A stretch of 64,000 bases of DNA from Persicaria tinctoria (lineage: Eukaryota > Streptophyta > Magnoliopsida > Caryophyllales > Polygonaceae): positions 54,709,688 to 54,773,687 of the forward strand of contig JBANSL010000013.1 in assembly GCA_037127255.1 (NCBI GenBank), read 5' to 3'. The notes beneath the pieces are model-generated. The model was given only the letters and a program-made list of their open reading frames with translations, did no database searches and was not told the origin of the DNA. Shown here one piece after another: positions 1-11,093 of this stretch. How positions within the stretch are numbered: position 1 is the first letter of the stretch; each line of letters opens with the position of its first letter. A program made the translations under genes and the position numbers.

Positions 1-905
1 TACTCATCCGGTTAGATTGTGCTACTCTTGAACTATTTAAAGACCTATATGCTAAGCGCAGGCTTATCGAAGAATCGATAAATCAGACTAGATCAATTTC
101 GGATACCAATATGAATTCAATACACATTGGCCAAGCAACAATACTACTAACATACAGCAACATTTAACTTGCCTGATATTTGGCCCTTTGCATCTGCATA
201 GTGGAGACCTGCCCATATACACGCAGCTGAAAAGCACAAGATAGATGATTTCAACTTGTTGAAAGTATATTCAACTATAGAAACATATGTTGCTGAATTT
301 GCCCATAACATTCAATTAGAAAATCCAAACAGCGAACCTTAGCAATTGCAGAATGCAACATCAACACAATTACAACAGTGCGAAAACCAGTTGGGATTGG
401 GAGAGATGAAGGAATTTGGCGGTAGAAGGCCGGAGGTGTTGGGATCGGAACTACAAGGGAGAGCGAAAGAGAGACATCGACTCACTGCGAGGAGCCCTTG
501 AGTCATCCGGATCTGAGCGATGGAGTTCCGATTCAGCCCTAATGGAGATTGGAAAGGGACGCGAGGGGGAGACGGGTGAGTCAAGGAGAGAGATCGGAGG
601 GCACAATCTGAGAGCAATCATGATAAGTGGAGGCGAGCCTAATCGGAAAGGGTGGTCTGGAGCGGCGAGCGAGAAGTAGAGTGCGAGATAGAGAGGGCGA
701 GGGGGAGCCATGGGAGAGCGAAGTCTGAGAGAGACGAGGGTGAGAAATGCCGAGCGAGGAAGAAGGGTTTTTCCCTTTTTTTTTCCGGTCCGACCCGGTT
801 CATAAAAAGAAAAAAAAAACTCGCGCCAGCTTATCCCTTTTAATTACTCTATTTTCACTTTAAGCCTTATTTTCATCTTAAGCCCATTTTTCACTTTAAC
901 CTCAC

Positions 906-908
<3 letters not shown>
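1..908 (-). mobile_element. End of a TA-flanked terminal-inverted-repeat element (partial)
   Basis: The last ~70 bases (about 840-908) read outward on the minus strand as GGTGAGGTTAAAGTGAAAAA and match the left end of the element at 3721 and, less well, its right end near 10828. The DNA just inside is purine-rich on the plus strand (about 400-780) and resembles a leader or first-exon region, with short overlapping open frames in all phases but no recognisable domain. Bases 1-360 hold nothing recognisable. The other end lies outside the window, so size and coding content are unknown. The class is inferred from shared ends only; no transposase is visible. Confidence 0.55.
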
Positions 909-942
<34 letters not shown>

Positions 943-1252
943 ATGTATATATATGTATGTATGTGTATATATATGTATGTATGTGTATATATATGTATGT
1001 ATGTGTATATATATGTATGTATGTATATATATATGTATGTATATGTATATATATATGTATGTATATGTATATGTATGTATGTATATGTATGTATATGTAT
1101 ATATATGTATGTATATGTATATATATGTATATATATGTATGTATATATATATATATATGTACATACATATATATATGTATGTATATATATATATATGTAT
1201 ATATACATACATACATATATATATATACATACATATATATATATATATACAT

Positions 1253-1312
<60 letters not shown>
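909..1312. repeat. Compound (TA)n/(TATG)n microsatellite
   Basis: Alternating TA, TATG and TGTA runs, with a loose 20-base unit (tatatatatgtatgtatgtg) at 945-1025. After about 1155 the TATG runs flip to CATA, so the two halves can fold on each other. Long open frames here are artefacts of period-2/4 repeats. It separates two transposon ends. Confidence 0.95.
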
Positions 1313-1314
<2 letters not shown>

Positions 1315-3684
1315 TTCAAGTGAGAATAGTATATACCGGTGAGAAAGGAAAGAAGCAATTTAATTGGTGGAAACAGATCTGAATTTTAAAGTAAAAAAAA
1401 ACACCCCCACGCGCTTCCTGATCTTTCTCCTCAAATCCCTCCTCTCGAACTTCTCGCTCTGTCCTCTCGCACTTCTCGCTTTGAGCCCGCCACAGCGCCG
1501 CACCTCCGATCGAGAACCCCGCCGCTGTGCTCCCACAATCGGATCTCGTCCTCTCGCCCTTCTCGCTCCCACAATCGCTCCCTTCTCTCCTTCTCCGATC
1601 TCGTCCCCTCGCTGCAACAATCGTCGTCGATGTCGATGCCCTTGTTTACTGTATGAAGAACCGATGTCGGCGAGCTGAACACACCTTGCCTCTCCCTTCA
1701 TTCGTTCAGATCTGCAAGCTAGGGTCGTTCCTTCCCTCTTGCCGCCGCTGCCCTCTGAGTGCGAAGCTTACCGTCGGAGGGGGTGGGAGACTGGCACTTG
1801 GCGGCGAGATCGACAACGGGAGGCGAGGACGGAGACAACGACGAGACCAACACAACTCCGGCCGAGATTCATCTGCAATTTGCCTTAATTAAGCTAGATG
1901 ACGTTAACTGAAAAAAGCAAATTGATTGGAGATGAAGAAAAGAATAAACTAGGTGGATGGAAATTGGAGTGAATTATCAGATTAATCAATATTAAAGGAT
2001 TTCTTAATTTGTGGAATCGAATGAGCTGAATGGGAATTGGTGCAATTCAAATGGGTTTTGAACAGTTAAGCAGATGCAATTTTTTTTAGGGATTGCAATT
2101 GCACCACATTATACAATATAGAGACTATATATGAAGTTCTCTTTCTAATGCTTTTTGAATCGTTACAATACGATGGAATGTTGGTTCATTAATAATGGTT
2201 CAGTACATGTATGTAAAGATTGGTTCATTGGATGTGATATATACGGCTTCACAAACTTGGATTTGGTACTCTCCATTACACAATGTCTTCTTAAAAAAAA
2301 TTATAATAAAGCAGAGAAAAATAATATGACCATATAAAGAAGTAAATAGAAGTGGTTTATTAATTTTATAGCAATTGGTTCAGCACATATATAGAGAGTG
2401 ATTCAGTGATTAAGTAGAGAGCGATTCAGTGACTAAATAGGTTGGTTCAGTGACTAAATAGAGTGTGGTTCAGTGATCGAATAGAGTGTGGTTCATTGAT
2501 CGAATAGAGAGTGGTTCAACGATCGAATAAAGTTTGGTTCATTGATCACTTCTTTATAGCTTAATAGCTTGATGAACCACTTCTTGATAACTTGATTAAC
2601 CACTTCTTTATAGCTTGATGAACCACTTCTTGATAACTTAATGAACCACCTCTTATAGGCTCATGAACCACTTCTTAATAGCTTGATGAACCACTTCTTA
2701 ATCACTTGATGAACCACTTCTTAATCACTCGATGAACCACTTCATGGTTTAGTGACCGAATAGAGAGTGGTTCAGTGACTCAATAGAGGGTGGTTCAGTG
2801 ACCGAATAGAGAGTGGTTCAGTGACTCAATAGAGGGTGGTTCAGTGACCGAATAGAGAATGATTCAGTAACTCAATAGAGGGTGGTTCATCAATTTTATA
2901 GTAAAAAAGTAGTGGTTAATGAAATAAGGGGTTCATCAGTGAGTAAATAGAGGTGGTTCAGTGAGTAAATAGGTTGGTTCAGTGACTAAATAGAGGTTGA
3001 TTCAATAAGTAAATAGGTTGGTTCAATGACTTAATAGAGGTTGGTTCAGTGACTAAATAGATATTGGTTCGGTGACTAAATAGAGGTTGGTTCAATTACT
3101 AAATAGAGGTTGGTTAAGTGAGTAAATACGTTGGTTCAGTGACTAAATAGAGGTTGGTTCAGTTACCGAATAGAGAGTGATTCAGTGACCAAATAGTGGT
3201 TCATGAGCCATTTATTTTAAAAAAACAAACAAATAGATAATTAAAAATTAATTAAAAGAAAATATAAGAGTAGTGATTCATGAAATAAAGAGTGGTGGTT
3301 CATCAAAAAAATATAAATTATAACCGGTAATTCAATTTTTAGTTAAATAAAACCCTTTAATAAATAGAATAAAGTAAAACAAATATCATTAAAGACAAGT
3401 AAGTAAAGTTGTTAAAATGGTTTAAGTGTTGGGAGGGAAGCTAGAGGTTTTGGGTTCAATTTCCAAACCTATCACCGTTCACCATTTTGCTGTACAATTA
3501 ATAAGCGCGTGTGCACACTCTCCGGATGCGAGTGGGGGAGCTTACGCGCTGGACTTGGGCAGCTTTTGGAGATTTAGGCGCGCACGCGGGGAATTAATTT
3601 TTGACATTAATTTAATCCATATGGACCAATAAGATTGCTTCTTTCCTTCTCACTTTTGGTGACCTTTGCACCCGAACCCAACCC
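1313..3684. mobile_element. TIR element with internal minisatellite, no coding capacity seen
   Basis: The left end (from ~1313) contains GTGAGAAAGGAAAGAAGCAA at ~1340. The right end, read on the minus strand from ~3684, contains the near-identical AGTGAGAAGGAAAGAAGCAA (~3630-3650), so these are imperfect terminal inverted repeats of about 60 bp. Both ends abut TA/TATG microsatellite. Inside are a GC-rich pyrimidine-biased block (1400-1870) and a minisatellite (2370-3210). No transposase or known domain is seen. The superfamily is undecided; a Mutator-like or TA-targeting MITE-type element is possible. Confidence 0.5.
2370..3210. repeat. 22-23 bp minisatellite with an inverted central block
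   Basis: More than 25 degenerate copies of a unit close to GGTTCAGTGACCGAATAGAG plus 2-3 bases. From about 2550 to 2750 the array switches to units of type GATGAACCACTTCTTAATAG. These contain the reverse complement of the conserved GTGGTTCA core, so the array holds both orientations and could form long hairpins. Confidence 0.9.

Positions 3685-3720
<36 letters not shown>
3685..3720. repeat. (TA)n microsatellite between two elements
   Basis: CATACATACA followed by an uninterrupted TA run. It forms the boundary between the right end of the 1313-3684 element and the left end of the 3721-10828 element. Confidence 0.9.
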
Positions 3721-4774
3721 GGGTGAGGTTAAAGTGAAAAAGGGCTTAAGATAAAAATTTGCTTAATTAAAGTGAAAATGGGCCTAATTAAAAAAAAACT
3801 GAAGCCGGGCCAACAACCCTAATTGCAATCCGGAAACTTACAAACCCTCGCTCTCTCTCTCTCTCTGTCGTCCATGGGAGGCTATTTGGATCTTAAGATG
3901 GAAATGGAGCGGAAGGAGAAGGTGTAGCCCTCGTTCTCTCTCTGTGTCGTCCGCCATGGCAGGTGCAGCCTCCCTACCTCGCGACGACGTCAGATTTCGT
4001 CAAGGCGGTGGCCCTGGTCTCGCAGGTGCTCGGATTTCGGTTACTAACTTTCCAGTTGTTTGTCGCTTCAATTATCGAAATCGAATTGGATCTCCCAGTG
4101 CCTAGTTCTGTCACCGATCGTCCTCATCTTTGGATCCGCCAACAATCAGGTTTGATTTTCCCTATCTTCAAGTATCCTCTCCCTCCCACTATCTCGAATT
4201 TGAATTGACCGGAGGAAATCCCAGTGGTCGGAAATCATGTTTTCTTTTCCCTATCTGAATTGACCGAATCTGAATTGACCGGAGGCAATATCTGTGTAAA
4301 GCATTCAACGTTCAAGTATCCTTTATTGTTTAGATAGGAGAGAATTGTGGAATCTCTTCATTTGGAATTGCAATTAGGGCGACACAGAGAGATAGGAGGA
4401 ATTGTGTAAAGGAGGAATTGTTGAAACAATATAGGTTGAAACAATACAGGTTCGTTTAGATAGGAGGAATTGTGGAATCTCTTCATTTAGAATTGTTAAT
4501 GCTTGAAAGTTGGCAACTGTAATGTTATACAAGGGCAGTAGATGTGAATTACGTTATTGTGTTGAGATGGAGTGGTTATCTTTATGCAAGTTCATGGATA
4601 TCATCGATAAAAGCATGGAAAGTGCTTATAGAAACTGTTGGTTCTTTGCAATTTAGGGAACATATGTGTGCAGTATATATTGAATTGCATATGGAAAATC
4701 AGGTTTGTACAAAGGAGGCTTATGAATTGATTTAGAGATGACCTAGGGCTGACTTGTTGGTGTTTTGTATTTAT

Positions 4775-4953
4775 TTTTGCACTCTTGTTCTCTAAAATTG
4801 CACTAATACAGTATTATTTTTGCACTTTTGAATGTTATATGATATGGTAGAAGGATTTTATTCTTATCTCTATTCTTGTAATTAGCCTATTAGCTTAACG
4901 GTAGAGCAATGTGCTTATGCGCAGAGATGTGGGTTCGACTCCTACATAGGCTA
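4775..4953 (+). repeat. Inverted repeat, left arm (includes pseudo-tRNA 1)
   Basis: Before the tRNA-like part is CTAAAATTGCACTAATA followed by TTATTTTTGCACTT. The same string lies inverted at about 7820-7890, next to pseudo-tRNA 2. The two arms therefore share flanking DNA as well as the tRNA shape. Confidence 0.65.
4884..4953 (+). pseudogene. tRNA-like sequence (pseudo-tRNA), copy 1
   Basis: Acceptor halves AGCCTAT (4884) and ATAGGCT pair over 7 bp and are followed by A. The D arm GCTT/GAGC is present with an A-box-like TTAGCTTAACGGTAGAGC. The T arm is GTGGG/CCTAC with loop TTCGACT, giving a good B box. Only about 21 bases lie between D and T arms where about 23 are expected. They fold as TGTGC/GCGCA with a 4-base loop, so there is no normal 7-base anticodon loop. 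I call it a tRNA-derived relic rather than a functional tRNA. Confidence 0.6.
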
Positions 4954-5355
4954 AATTGCTTAACTTTAAAAGCCTATTAGTGATGCAAGGATTAGGGATT
5001 TGGTGGTACTATTTTAGCTGTGCATGATGAAATTGTTGGGGTTTTATAATAAGCTGGAAAATCTATGGCCATTTTCAGTACTTAGGGTTGATGACTTGAA
5101 GTTGTCTTGTCTTATAAGTTTATTATAAATGATTCATTTTTGACAAATCTGACATTCTGATGATGACAGGTTAGTTGAAACACACATTTTCTCTTTTGTT
5201 GTAGGAAGAGCATTTGTTACAGATGTTGAAAAGTTAATGATAAGCAAGAAAACTAGGTCCCTGGATGTAGTAGAAGTCTTATGTTTTTTCTCGGAAGTAA
5301 TAGAGGTTTGTCTTTCATACTGATCACTTGTCCCTAGTGGCATGGTATTAGTAGC

Positions 5356-5675
5356 AGTGACACACCTCAGGGGATTTCTGATGATTCAACTGTAAAAGCA
5401 TCCCATGGTTCTCTCTTTTCCGATGTTTACAAGCCGGAAGTCAATGAAAAAGAAGCTCAGTATACATTGACATCAAGAGATGGTAGGGTTCATTCATAAA
5501 AATGGTGATATGATAGAAACGGGATGTTTTATATTTTCGTGCAGCTTGTTTTGGGTCATCTACCGAGCCATATGCCAGTAGCAGGAGATTCTGTGCCCAA
5601 CCTAGAACGCCTTTTGATAAAGGGATCATCTAACAGCTCTGCAGCTGATGGGCGAGCATCAAGATTCACTTGTGG
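5356..5675 (+). pseudogene. Two possible captured exons, gene not recognised
   Basis: 5356-5482 is open in one frame (starting S-D-T-P-Q-G-I) and ends at a possible donor (GATG/GTAGGG). 5545-5675 follows a good acceptor (TTTTCGTGCAG) and ends at a possible donor (TGTGG/GTTCC). With the phase left by the first exon the second stops at TAA after about 30 codons; another frame stays open. Composition and splice-like borders suggest exon capture, but I do not recognise the family. Confidence 0.3.
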
Positions 5676-5989
5676 GTTCCTAGTTCAACTTTAAACCATT
5701 CCCATGATATTTTCAGAATATTGTCTTGAAGACAATGATACATACTCAAGAACTCCTAAAAGAAATACAGGATTGCATGAAATGGAGTGTTTGATGCTTC
5801 AAAACTTGCTTTCCTTCAAGACTTCAAAGTCCTTGCAGGGTAATCTTCATAGCATGTGATCCCTGTGATCTTAATATGAGTGATTGGGCTGCACCAACAA
5901 TTAAGAGATTTAAAGCAGCAAAGATGATAAAAATCAAAATGGTAAGAATCTCAAGAGGTTGCACAACACCAAGCTAATCATGCACATTC

Positions 5990-6990
5990 TAATCATGCAC
6001 ATTATAATCTTAGTTATGCACTTTTTAACTTTAATTACGCACTTTTTAATCTTAATTATGCACAATAATTTGAAATTGTTATAAATTTATAAAGTGCATT
6101 AATAGTGATACAATGTGCAAATTTAACATCACATAGTGCAACAATAATGTCTAAATTTGCACTAATAGCATCAGTTTATGCTAGCAAGCTGAAATGCTTT
6201 GACATACAGAAATTCTTTCGGATTATAAAGTCCATTAATAGCAAAACTACTAAAGCAAAACAAAAATTGCATTTTTCCTATTCGTTTGTATGAAAGTAGA
6301 TGCAAAAAAATAAAATCATTTGAGTTATAAAATTACATTTTTCAGTTTTATATTTGCACTTTTTCAAACTAAAATTGCATATTTAAGTTCTAAAATTGCA
6401 CATTCAAATTAAAATCTAATTTGGTTCTTTCTAAACGGAAAATCTAATTTGAGCATTTTATAATATTAGTCTTGGAGTTTTTAATCTAATTTTTGCACTT
6501 TCAAATATTAGTCTTGCACTTTATAATATCAGTGTTGCACTTCTTTTTTATTTCTAAACTTTTGATTAGGAATGTTGTGCTTGCCTAAAATCTTGCTTAA
6601 ATTTTGAAAGAATGAGGAATTAAACTCATTTTCATATGAATTATTCATACACTTCATCATTTTATTCTTGCACTCTATAATCTTATTCATTCATTTCATC
6701 ATTTTATTCTTGCACTTCATCGTCTTATTTTTGCACTTTATAATCTTAACTGTGCACTTCAGAATCTTATTCATGCACTTCATATTATTATTCTTGAACT
6801 TCATCATCTTAGTTTTGCACTTTATAATCTTAATTGTGCACTTCGGAATCTTATTCATGCACTCCATATTATTATTCTTGCACTTCATCATCTTAAATTT
6901 GCACTTCATCGTCTTATTTGCACTTCATCATCTTAAATTTGCACTTCATCGTCTTATTTCGGCACTTCATCATCTTATTATTGCAGTAGC
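5990..6990. repeat. TTGCACTT-rich degenerate tandem repeat
   Basis: Units of about 21-25 bases built on TTGCACTTCATCATCTTATT, most regular at 6655-6990 and more degenerate back to 5990. A longer period is visible: TTATAATCTTAATTGTGCACTTC recurs about 100 bases apart (near 6740 and 6840). The same word also occurs in the inverted-repeat arms, so the motif runs through the middle of the 3721-10828 element. The M-I-L-F-H-rich frames here are repeat artefacts. Confidence 0.85.
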
Positions 6991-7709
6991 ACGTGGAGTC
7001 CACACTATTTGTTTTTAGCGAAACTGTGGTCTTCTTATTGGTAGGGAATGAGTAGGAATTGCATCACAGATTCAATCCACACACCAAATAGCCAAGAACA
7101 TTTGAGTTCTAAAATTGCACTCTTTATTTGTATATTTGCACTTTTTGAAATTAAAATTGCACATTTAAGTTCTAAAATTAGCACAAAGGAAGAGATGTTG
7201 GCAAGTTTTGCATTTTATGCTTGAAATGCATTGAAAGTGAATAGAGGTCCCTGCAATGTGATTTTCCTTACCGTCGAAAACTTCATGGGAGATCTAACTA
7301 TTGTCAGCATAACAGAATAGTAATTTTAAACCAACTTAAAAGCCAACATTAAGGTCTGTTCACGTAAGGTAGACAGTAAGAACTGTGACCAAGATAAAAC
7401 TTTTAAAAACAACAAATTCGATTAGAGTGATTAACACAATACCTTGTTCCATTTTCAAGTATTTAAGAGATCAGCAAAACATAATCATAGCGCCCTAGTC
7501 AACATATAGTTTGTCAAAGCATCTGCAGGATGAATCAAGAATGGTATATTCCAGACAAACCAGATTCTTAAAATTTATATCAAAGCATGACTCCATATTA
7601 AGGAAAAGTATCCAAATTTGGGCACATCCTTATTTATCCACTTTATCATTTTATTCTTGCATTTTAAAATCTTATTCATAAACGGGGGGAAAAAAAAGAC
7701 AACCATAAA

Positions 7710-7780
7710 TAGCCTATGCGGGATTTGAACCCACATCTTTGTGCGAGGCACATCGCTCTACCATTTTGAGCTAATAGGCT
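7710..7780 (-). pseudogene. tRNA-like sequence (pseudo-tRNA), copy 2
   Basis: Inverted relative to copy 1 and 2.8 kb away. On the minus strand the acceptor stem AGCCTAT/ATAGGCT pairs fully, the D arm GCTC/GAGC pairs fully, and the T arm GTGGG/CCCGC carries loop TTCAAAT. The anticodon arm is again short: TGTGC/GCACA with a 3-base loop, in a 20-base spacing. It shares the defect of copy 1 although the two differ at several other sites. Confidence 0.6.
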
Positions 7781-7890
7781 TTTAATGGAACATCTCGCAT
7801 ATTGATGCAATTATAGAACACAATTGTGCAATCTGAACTATATTAAGTGCAAAAATAAGACATATTAGTGCAATTTTAGATACCAGTTGT
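7710..7890 (-). repeat. Inverted repeat, right arm (includes pseudo-tRNA 2)
   Basis: On the minus strand it reads CTAAAATTGCACTAATATG, then TTATTTTTGCACTTA, then the tRNA-like sequence, in the same order as the left arm at 4775-4953. Confidence 0.65.
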
Positions 7891-8029
7891 GCAATCTGAA
7901 CTCAGTAAGTAGTATTGGGGCAACCGACATGGCCAGTCCTTGGAAACATAAAGTGGACACATCTACAAACAAATAGTTGATTTAAGGATTCAAAGTTAAT
8001 AGGACTTTTTAAGAAGCGGGTGAGCTCAC

Positions 8030-8436
8030 CACAGGCAGGATTGGGGCAGCCGACATGGCCAGTCATTTGGTCTCCCAACTCCATTGAGCTTATAACACAA
8101 GATGTTTCTGTCATTCCATATCCTTCAAGGACTTCTTTCACATCCAAAGCACCTACACAGTGATGAATACAATGAAATTTATGATTTCAGTAGTATCACT
8201 GTGATGCCAAATAAGAATGCAGATAGACAGCTAGTTGAAGTATCAGATAGACACCTATTGAGTGAATAACACTTCTCGATTCGTTTAAGGGTCAGAATCA
8301 AATTACATCTTTAAAAAGTCCAACATATCAGGTGATATAGGTGAAGCACCCGAACACATAAGACGAACTCGTTCACCAAGCTTGGCCTTTATTTTATTAA
8401 ACACTAGTTTATCCCATAATGGTGATGGATTTTGCC
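8030..8436 (-). pseudogene. Captured fragment of a long-chain acyl-CoA synthetase gene
   Basis: Exon at 8436-8307: acceptor TTTTATAG, then a frame containing PSPLWDKLVFNKIKAKLG and CSGASPISPDMLDFL, then donor GAT/GTAATT. Exon at 8153-8030: acceptor GTGTAG, then LEGYGMTETSCVISS and TGHVGCPNPACG, then donor GTG/GTGAGC. YGMTET is the signature motif of adenylate-forming enzymes, and these blocks match plant peroxisomal-type long-chain acyl-CoA synthetases, which activate fatty acids with ATP and CoA. Only two exons of a gene normally ~700 codons long are present. A short stretch encoding TGHVGCPN is repeated at 7920-7950. Introns remain, so this is a genomic capture, not a retrocopy. Confidence 0.75.
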
Positions 8437-8579
8437 CTATAAAAGTAAAAATAATTTCAGCAGAAAATAAAGGTCACAAACATCAGTGACGTAATTTTGA
8501 AAAGCATCCAGAAAACTGAAGCTATTTGAGATGTAGCAAGACGACTCTGCAACAGTACATAATGAAAAGCCATGCCTTT

Positions 8580-9025
8580 CTGTCTGATCCTAGACTGAAA
8601 ATACTTGTTTCATCGGGCCCAAAGAGCAAAGAGCTGATGGTTGTATAATGAGCAGGCCACCCAGTTATTTGCAGTCCAAAAGCATGTCTTATGCATGTTA
8701 AGAAAAGGGATTCTTGCAGCATCTGGGCATAACTAGCTAAAGCATTATATGCAACTCTAACAGTAGTCAAAACGTTTATTATAAAAACAAAAGTGTGGCA
8801 AGCTAACATGAAAAGAAGTAAACACGGATTTATTTTATAAAATAGAAATCAGTAGAGTTTCATCAAACCTGAAAAAATTAGATCTAAAGAGAAATGTAAT
8901 CAGGATACCAAACATGTGAATAATGCCATCTACAGCAGAAGCAGAAGCTGCCAAAATCTTTCCATTGTGGTTGAAGCACAAGGAGTTAATTGTTGGGGGG
9001 TCGTCGCCAAGAGGGGGGACTGTCT
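8580..9025 (-). pseudogene. Captured fragment of a WD40-repeat protein gene
   Basis: Exon ending at ~8912: the minus strand reads PPTINSLCFNHNGKILAAS then DGIIHMF, with donor TTTG/GTATCC. Second segment at ~8690-8580: GLQITGWPAH then ISSLLFGPDETSIFSLGSD. Both are WD40 blades of the type N-x-G-K-I-L-A followed by a WPAH strand. It most resembles a plant transducin/WD40 superfamily protein; the exact gene is not identified. Bases between the segments look intronic. It lies directly upstream, on the same strand, of the acyl-CoA synthetase fragment, so a chimeric transcript is conceivable. No complete frame exists. Confidence 0.65.
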
Positions 9026-9029
9026 TCAC

Positions 9030-10400
9030 AAAGATGAAGTGTCACTAAGATTTAATCCATATCAGCAGTAACATATGCTCCAAAATGCAAAATGATATGT
9101 AGTAAATAAGTGCATACCATAGCGTTCCATAACTTAATATTCCAAACGGTCAGTTAAGCAAATTCTGCAGCATCAGCATCACTTGACCCATGTCTGCAAA
9201 TGCAAAAATTCTATCGATGACCAAACAAGGAAAAGGCAAATCTCCATATCATGGAGAAACAAATCATATGAAGCAGTCTCTTCATGCACATCACAGTATC
9301 ACACAGAGATATATACTCATCATATGCAAACATGGATGAGCATGCTTGTAAGGATTTAGTGATACTGCCTAAAATATGATGCAAGCAAAAAATGTAATGA
9401 CTCATTAAAAAGAGAACAAATTAGTGAAGGTTTAGCAGTTCTTCAGGAATGATGGCTAGGAGATGGAATATTGCTCATTGACCCTATTCATAACAATCTT
9501 CATTAACTCACACTGCAAGGTAATTTTCATAGAAAGGGGGGAAAAGCTAAAGAAAAAGATGACAAACACATCAAGATTGAGCAGCAAGCTACTTGACAGA
9601 CCAAAGTACAAGGAACTGTGTATCTTTGTTAAGAGAATCACACTGCAAGGTTATTTTCATCTATTTCCTTAACCTGTCCTATTTTCTTAACCTATCATGT
9701 TTTCCATTAGGAAAACTCCTCATGGTTTAAATCACACAAACTAAACCTGGAGATCTGACTTTAGGCAACATCTCTCAATTTAAAACAAGGAGCAAACCAA
9801 ACACTAATCAACAACAATAATTCAATCTCAGCAGCAGAGATGCTTAAATAAACATAAAGCAATGTAAAGGTGCTCCTTTCTAATTCAGAAATCACAAGTA
9901 TTTGACCTAGATTGTGCAGCAAATCAATCAAATGCATAGCAAACACAGAAAAGCGAACGATACTCTTATCTACAGAAAATCAGAGCATACGAGAGAGAAC
10001 TCTTTGCAGACTGAAAATGGACCTCAGCATGGGATGTCTCCTCCTCTGTCTCCATCTACTAGCAACACCACCTAAAAACACATCAGCTCCAGCATTAAAC
10101 TCTGTCAAGTCCCATAGACACAAAAATTTAAAACCGCAAACCCTAAAAAACCAACGGAAAACCTAAAAATCGAAATTCGTTGAACTAATAAAACCTTAAC
10201 TGCTAGTATGCTATGTAAAACATCAATCATCAGAGCTAAATACCGCATCATTAGGGTTTCCACAACATGAATCTTGCATATATGTCGAGACAAATCAGAA
10301 ACAATCGAACAACAAATTCAATCAAATTTTCAGTAGCTGATATTAATTAGAATCGGAATTTTAAAAGAAAAATCCTAATCGGCAATTTCTGGATGCAAAT
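9030..10400. other. Noncoding interior of the 7.1-kb element
   Basis: Only short shadow frames and AT-rich DNA. A near-repeat of TCACACTGCAAGGTTATTTTCAT occurs at ~9508 and ~9639. No domain is recognised. Confidence 0.4.
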
Positions 10401-10828
10401 TTTACTGAGGTGAAGTCGAGGAGCCAAAACCTAGCTTGGAATCAAACTCGTTCTCGACGTAGTTGAGGAGCTCTTGGAAAACCGATTGGATAGCAGCTGG
10501 ATAGAAGTCGTGCCACTGGATAGCAGCTATTGGAAAACAGATTGGATCTGGCTCTGGAAGCAATTGGAAGTGAATCTCCGCGATCAAAAGGGTGCTGGTT
10601 CTCCATGGATAGCAGCTTCATCGTCGGGGCTCTGTGATCTCTAGGGTATCCATGGATAGAGAGGAGACAGAGAGAGAAAACCAGAGTTTTTTTGGGCCGG
10701 TTTGGTTCTTTTTTTTCCCGGTTCAGTTTTTTTAAAGGCAAACCCGCGCCAATTTATTTCTTAATGAACCTATTTTCACTTTAAGCATAATTTTCATTTT
10801 AAGTCCCATTTTCATTTGAACTTTTACC

Positions 10829-11093
10829 TATATATATATATATATATATATATGAATGATCATTTGTAAACACCCCTTACAATACAATTTGTGAACAAAT
10901 TTGGGCCTTAAGATGGTGTGAAATCAAGGTTGTGATTAAATTTCAAATTTCTGATTTTATATTTTAAAAATTGTGGGGCCACTGTAAAACATTCTCCACT
11001 TTCACGTGTGCGTGTGTTTCAAACCCAATTTTTAGCCTAATTAAATTAACTGTCTTGCGCCGTATAGGTGTACATCCATCATTTTTATCCACG

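Larger units (their letters stand above)
3721..10828. mobile_element. 7.1-kb TIR element carrying captured gene fragments (Pack-type)
   Basis: The left end begins GGGTGAGGTTAAAGTGAAAA. The right end, read from ~10828 on the minus strand, begins GGTAAAAGTTCAAATGAAAA and stays similar for about 75 bases, including the internal words GTGAAAAT and CTTAA. Both ends lie against TA repeats, so a TA-type target duplication would be invisible. Inside are GC-rich leader-like blocks at each end (3830-4200 and 10400-10700), an internal inverted repeat with tRNA-like sequences, a TTGCACTT-rich repeat, and exons resembling acyl-CoA synthetase and WD40 genes. No transposase is seen. I infer a non-autonomous, gene-capturing DNA transposon; the superfamily is not assigned. 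Confidence 0.6.

Noticed and set aside
844..1382. Long open frames on both strands (up to 155 codons, Y/I/H/V-rich)
   Set aside because: They are read-through of a TA/TATG microsatellite and have no gene-like composition.
2370..3210. CRISPR-like regular repeats
   Set aside because: Units are contiguous and degenerate, with no unique spacers, and the setting is a plant nuclear genome.
3414..3480. SINE or tRNA-like B box (GGTTTTGGGTTCAATTTCC)
   Set aside because: A B-box-like word is present, but no matching A box at the right distance with paired arms, and no poly-A or target duplication is seen.
6668..7018. 116-codon plus frame rich in H, I, L, F
   Set aside because: Produced by the TTGCACTTCATC repeat; every repeat unit gives the same residues.
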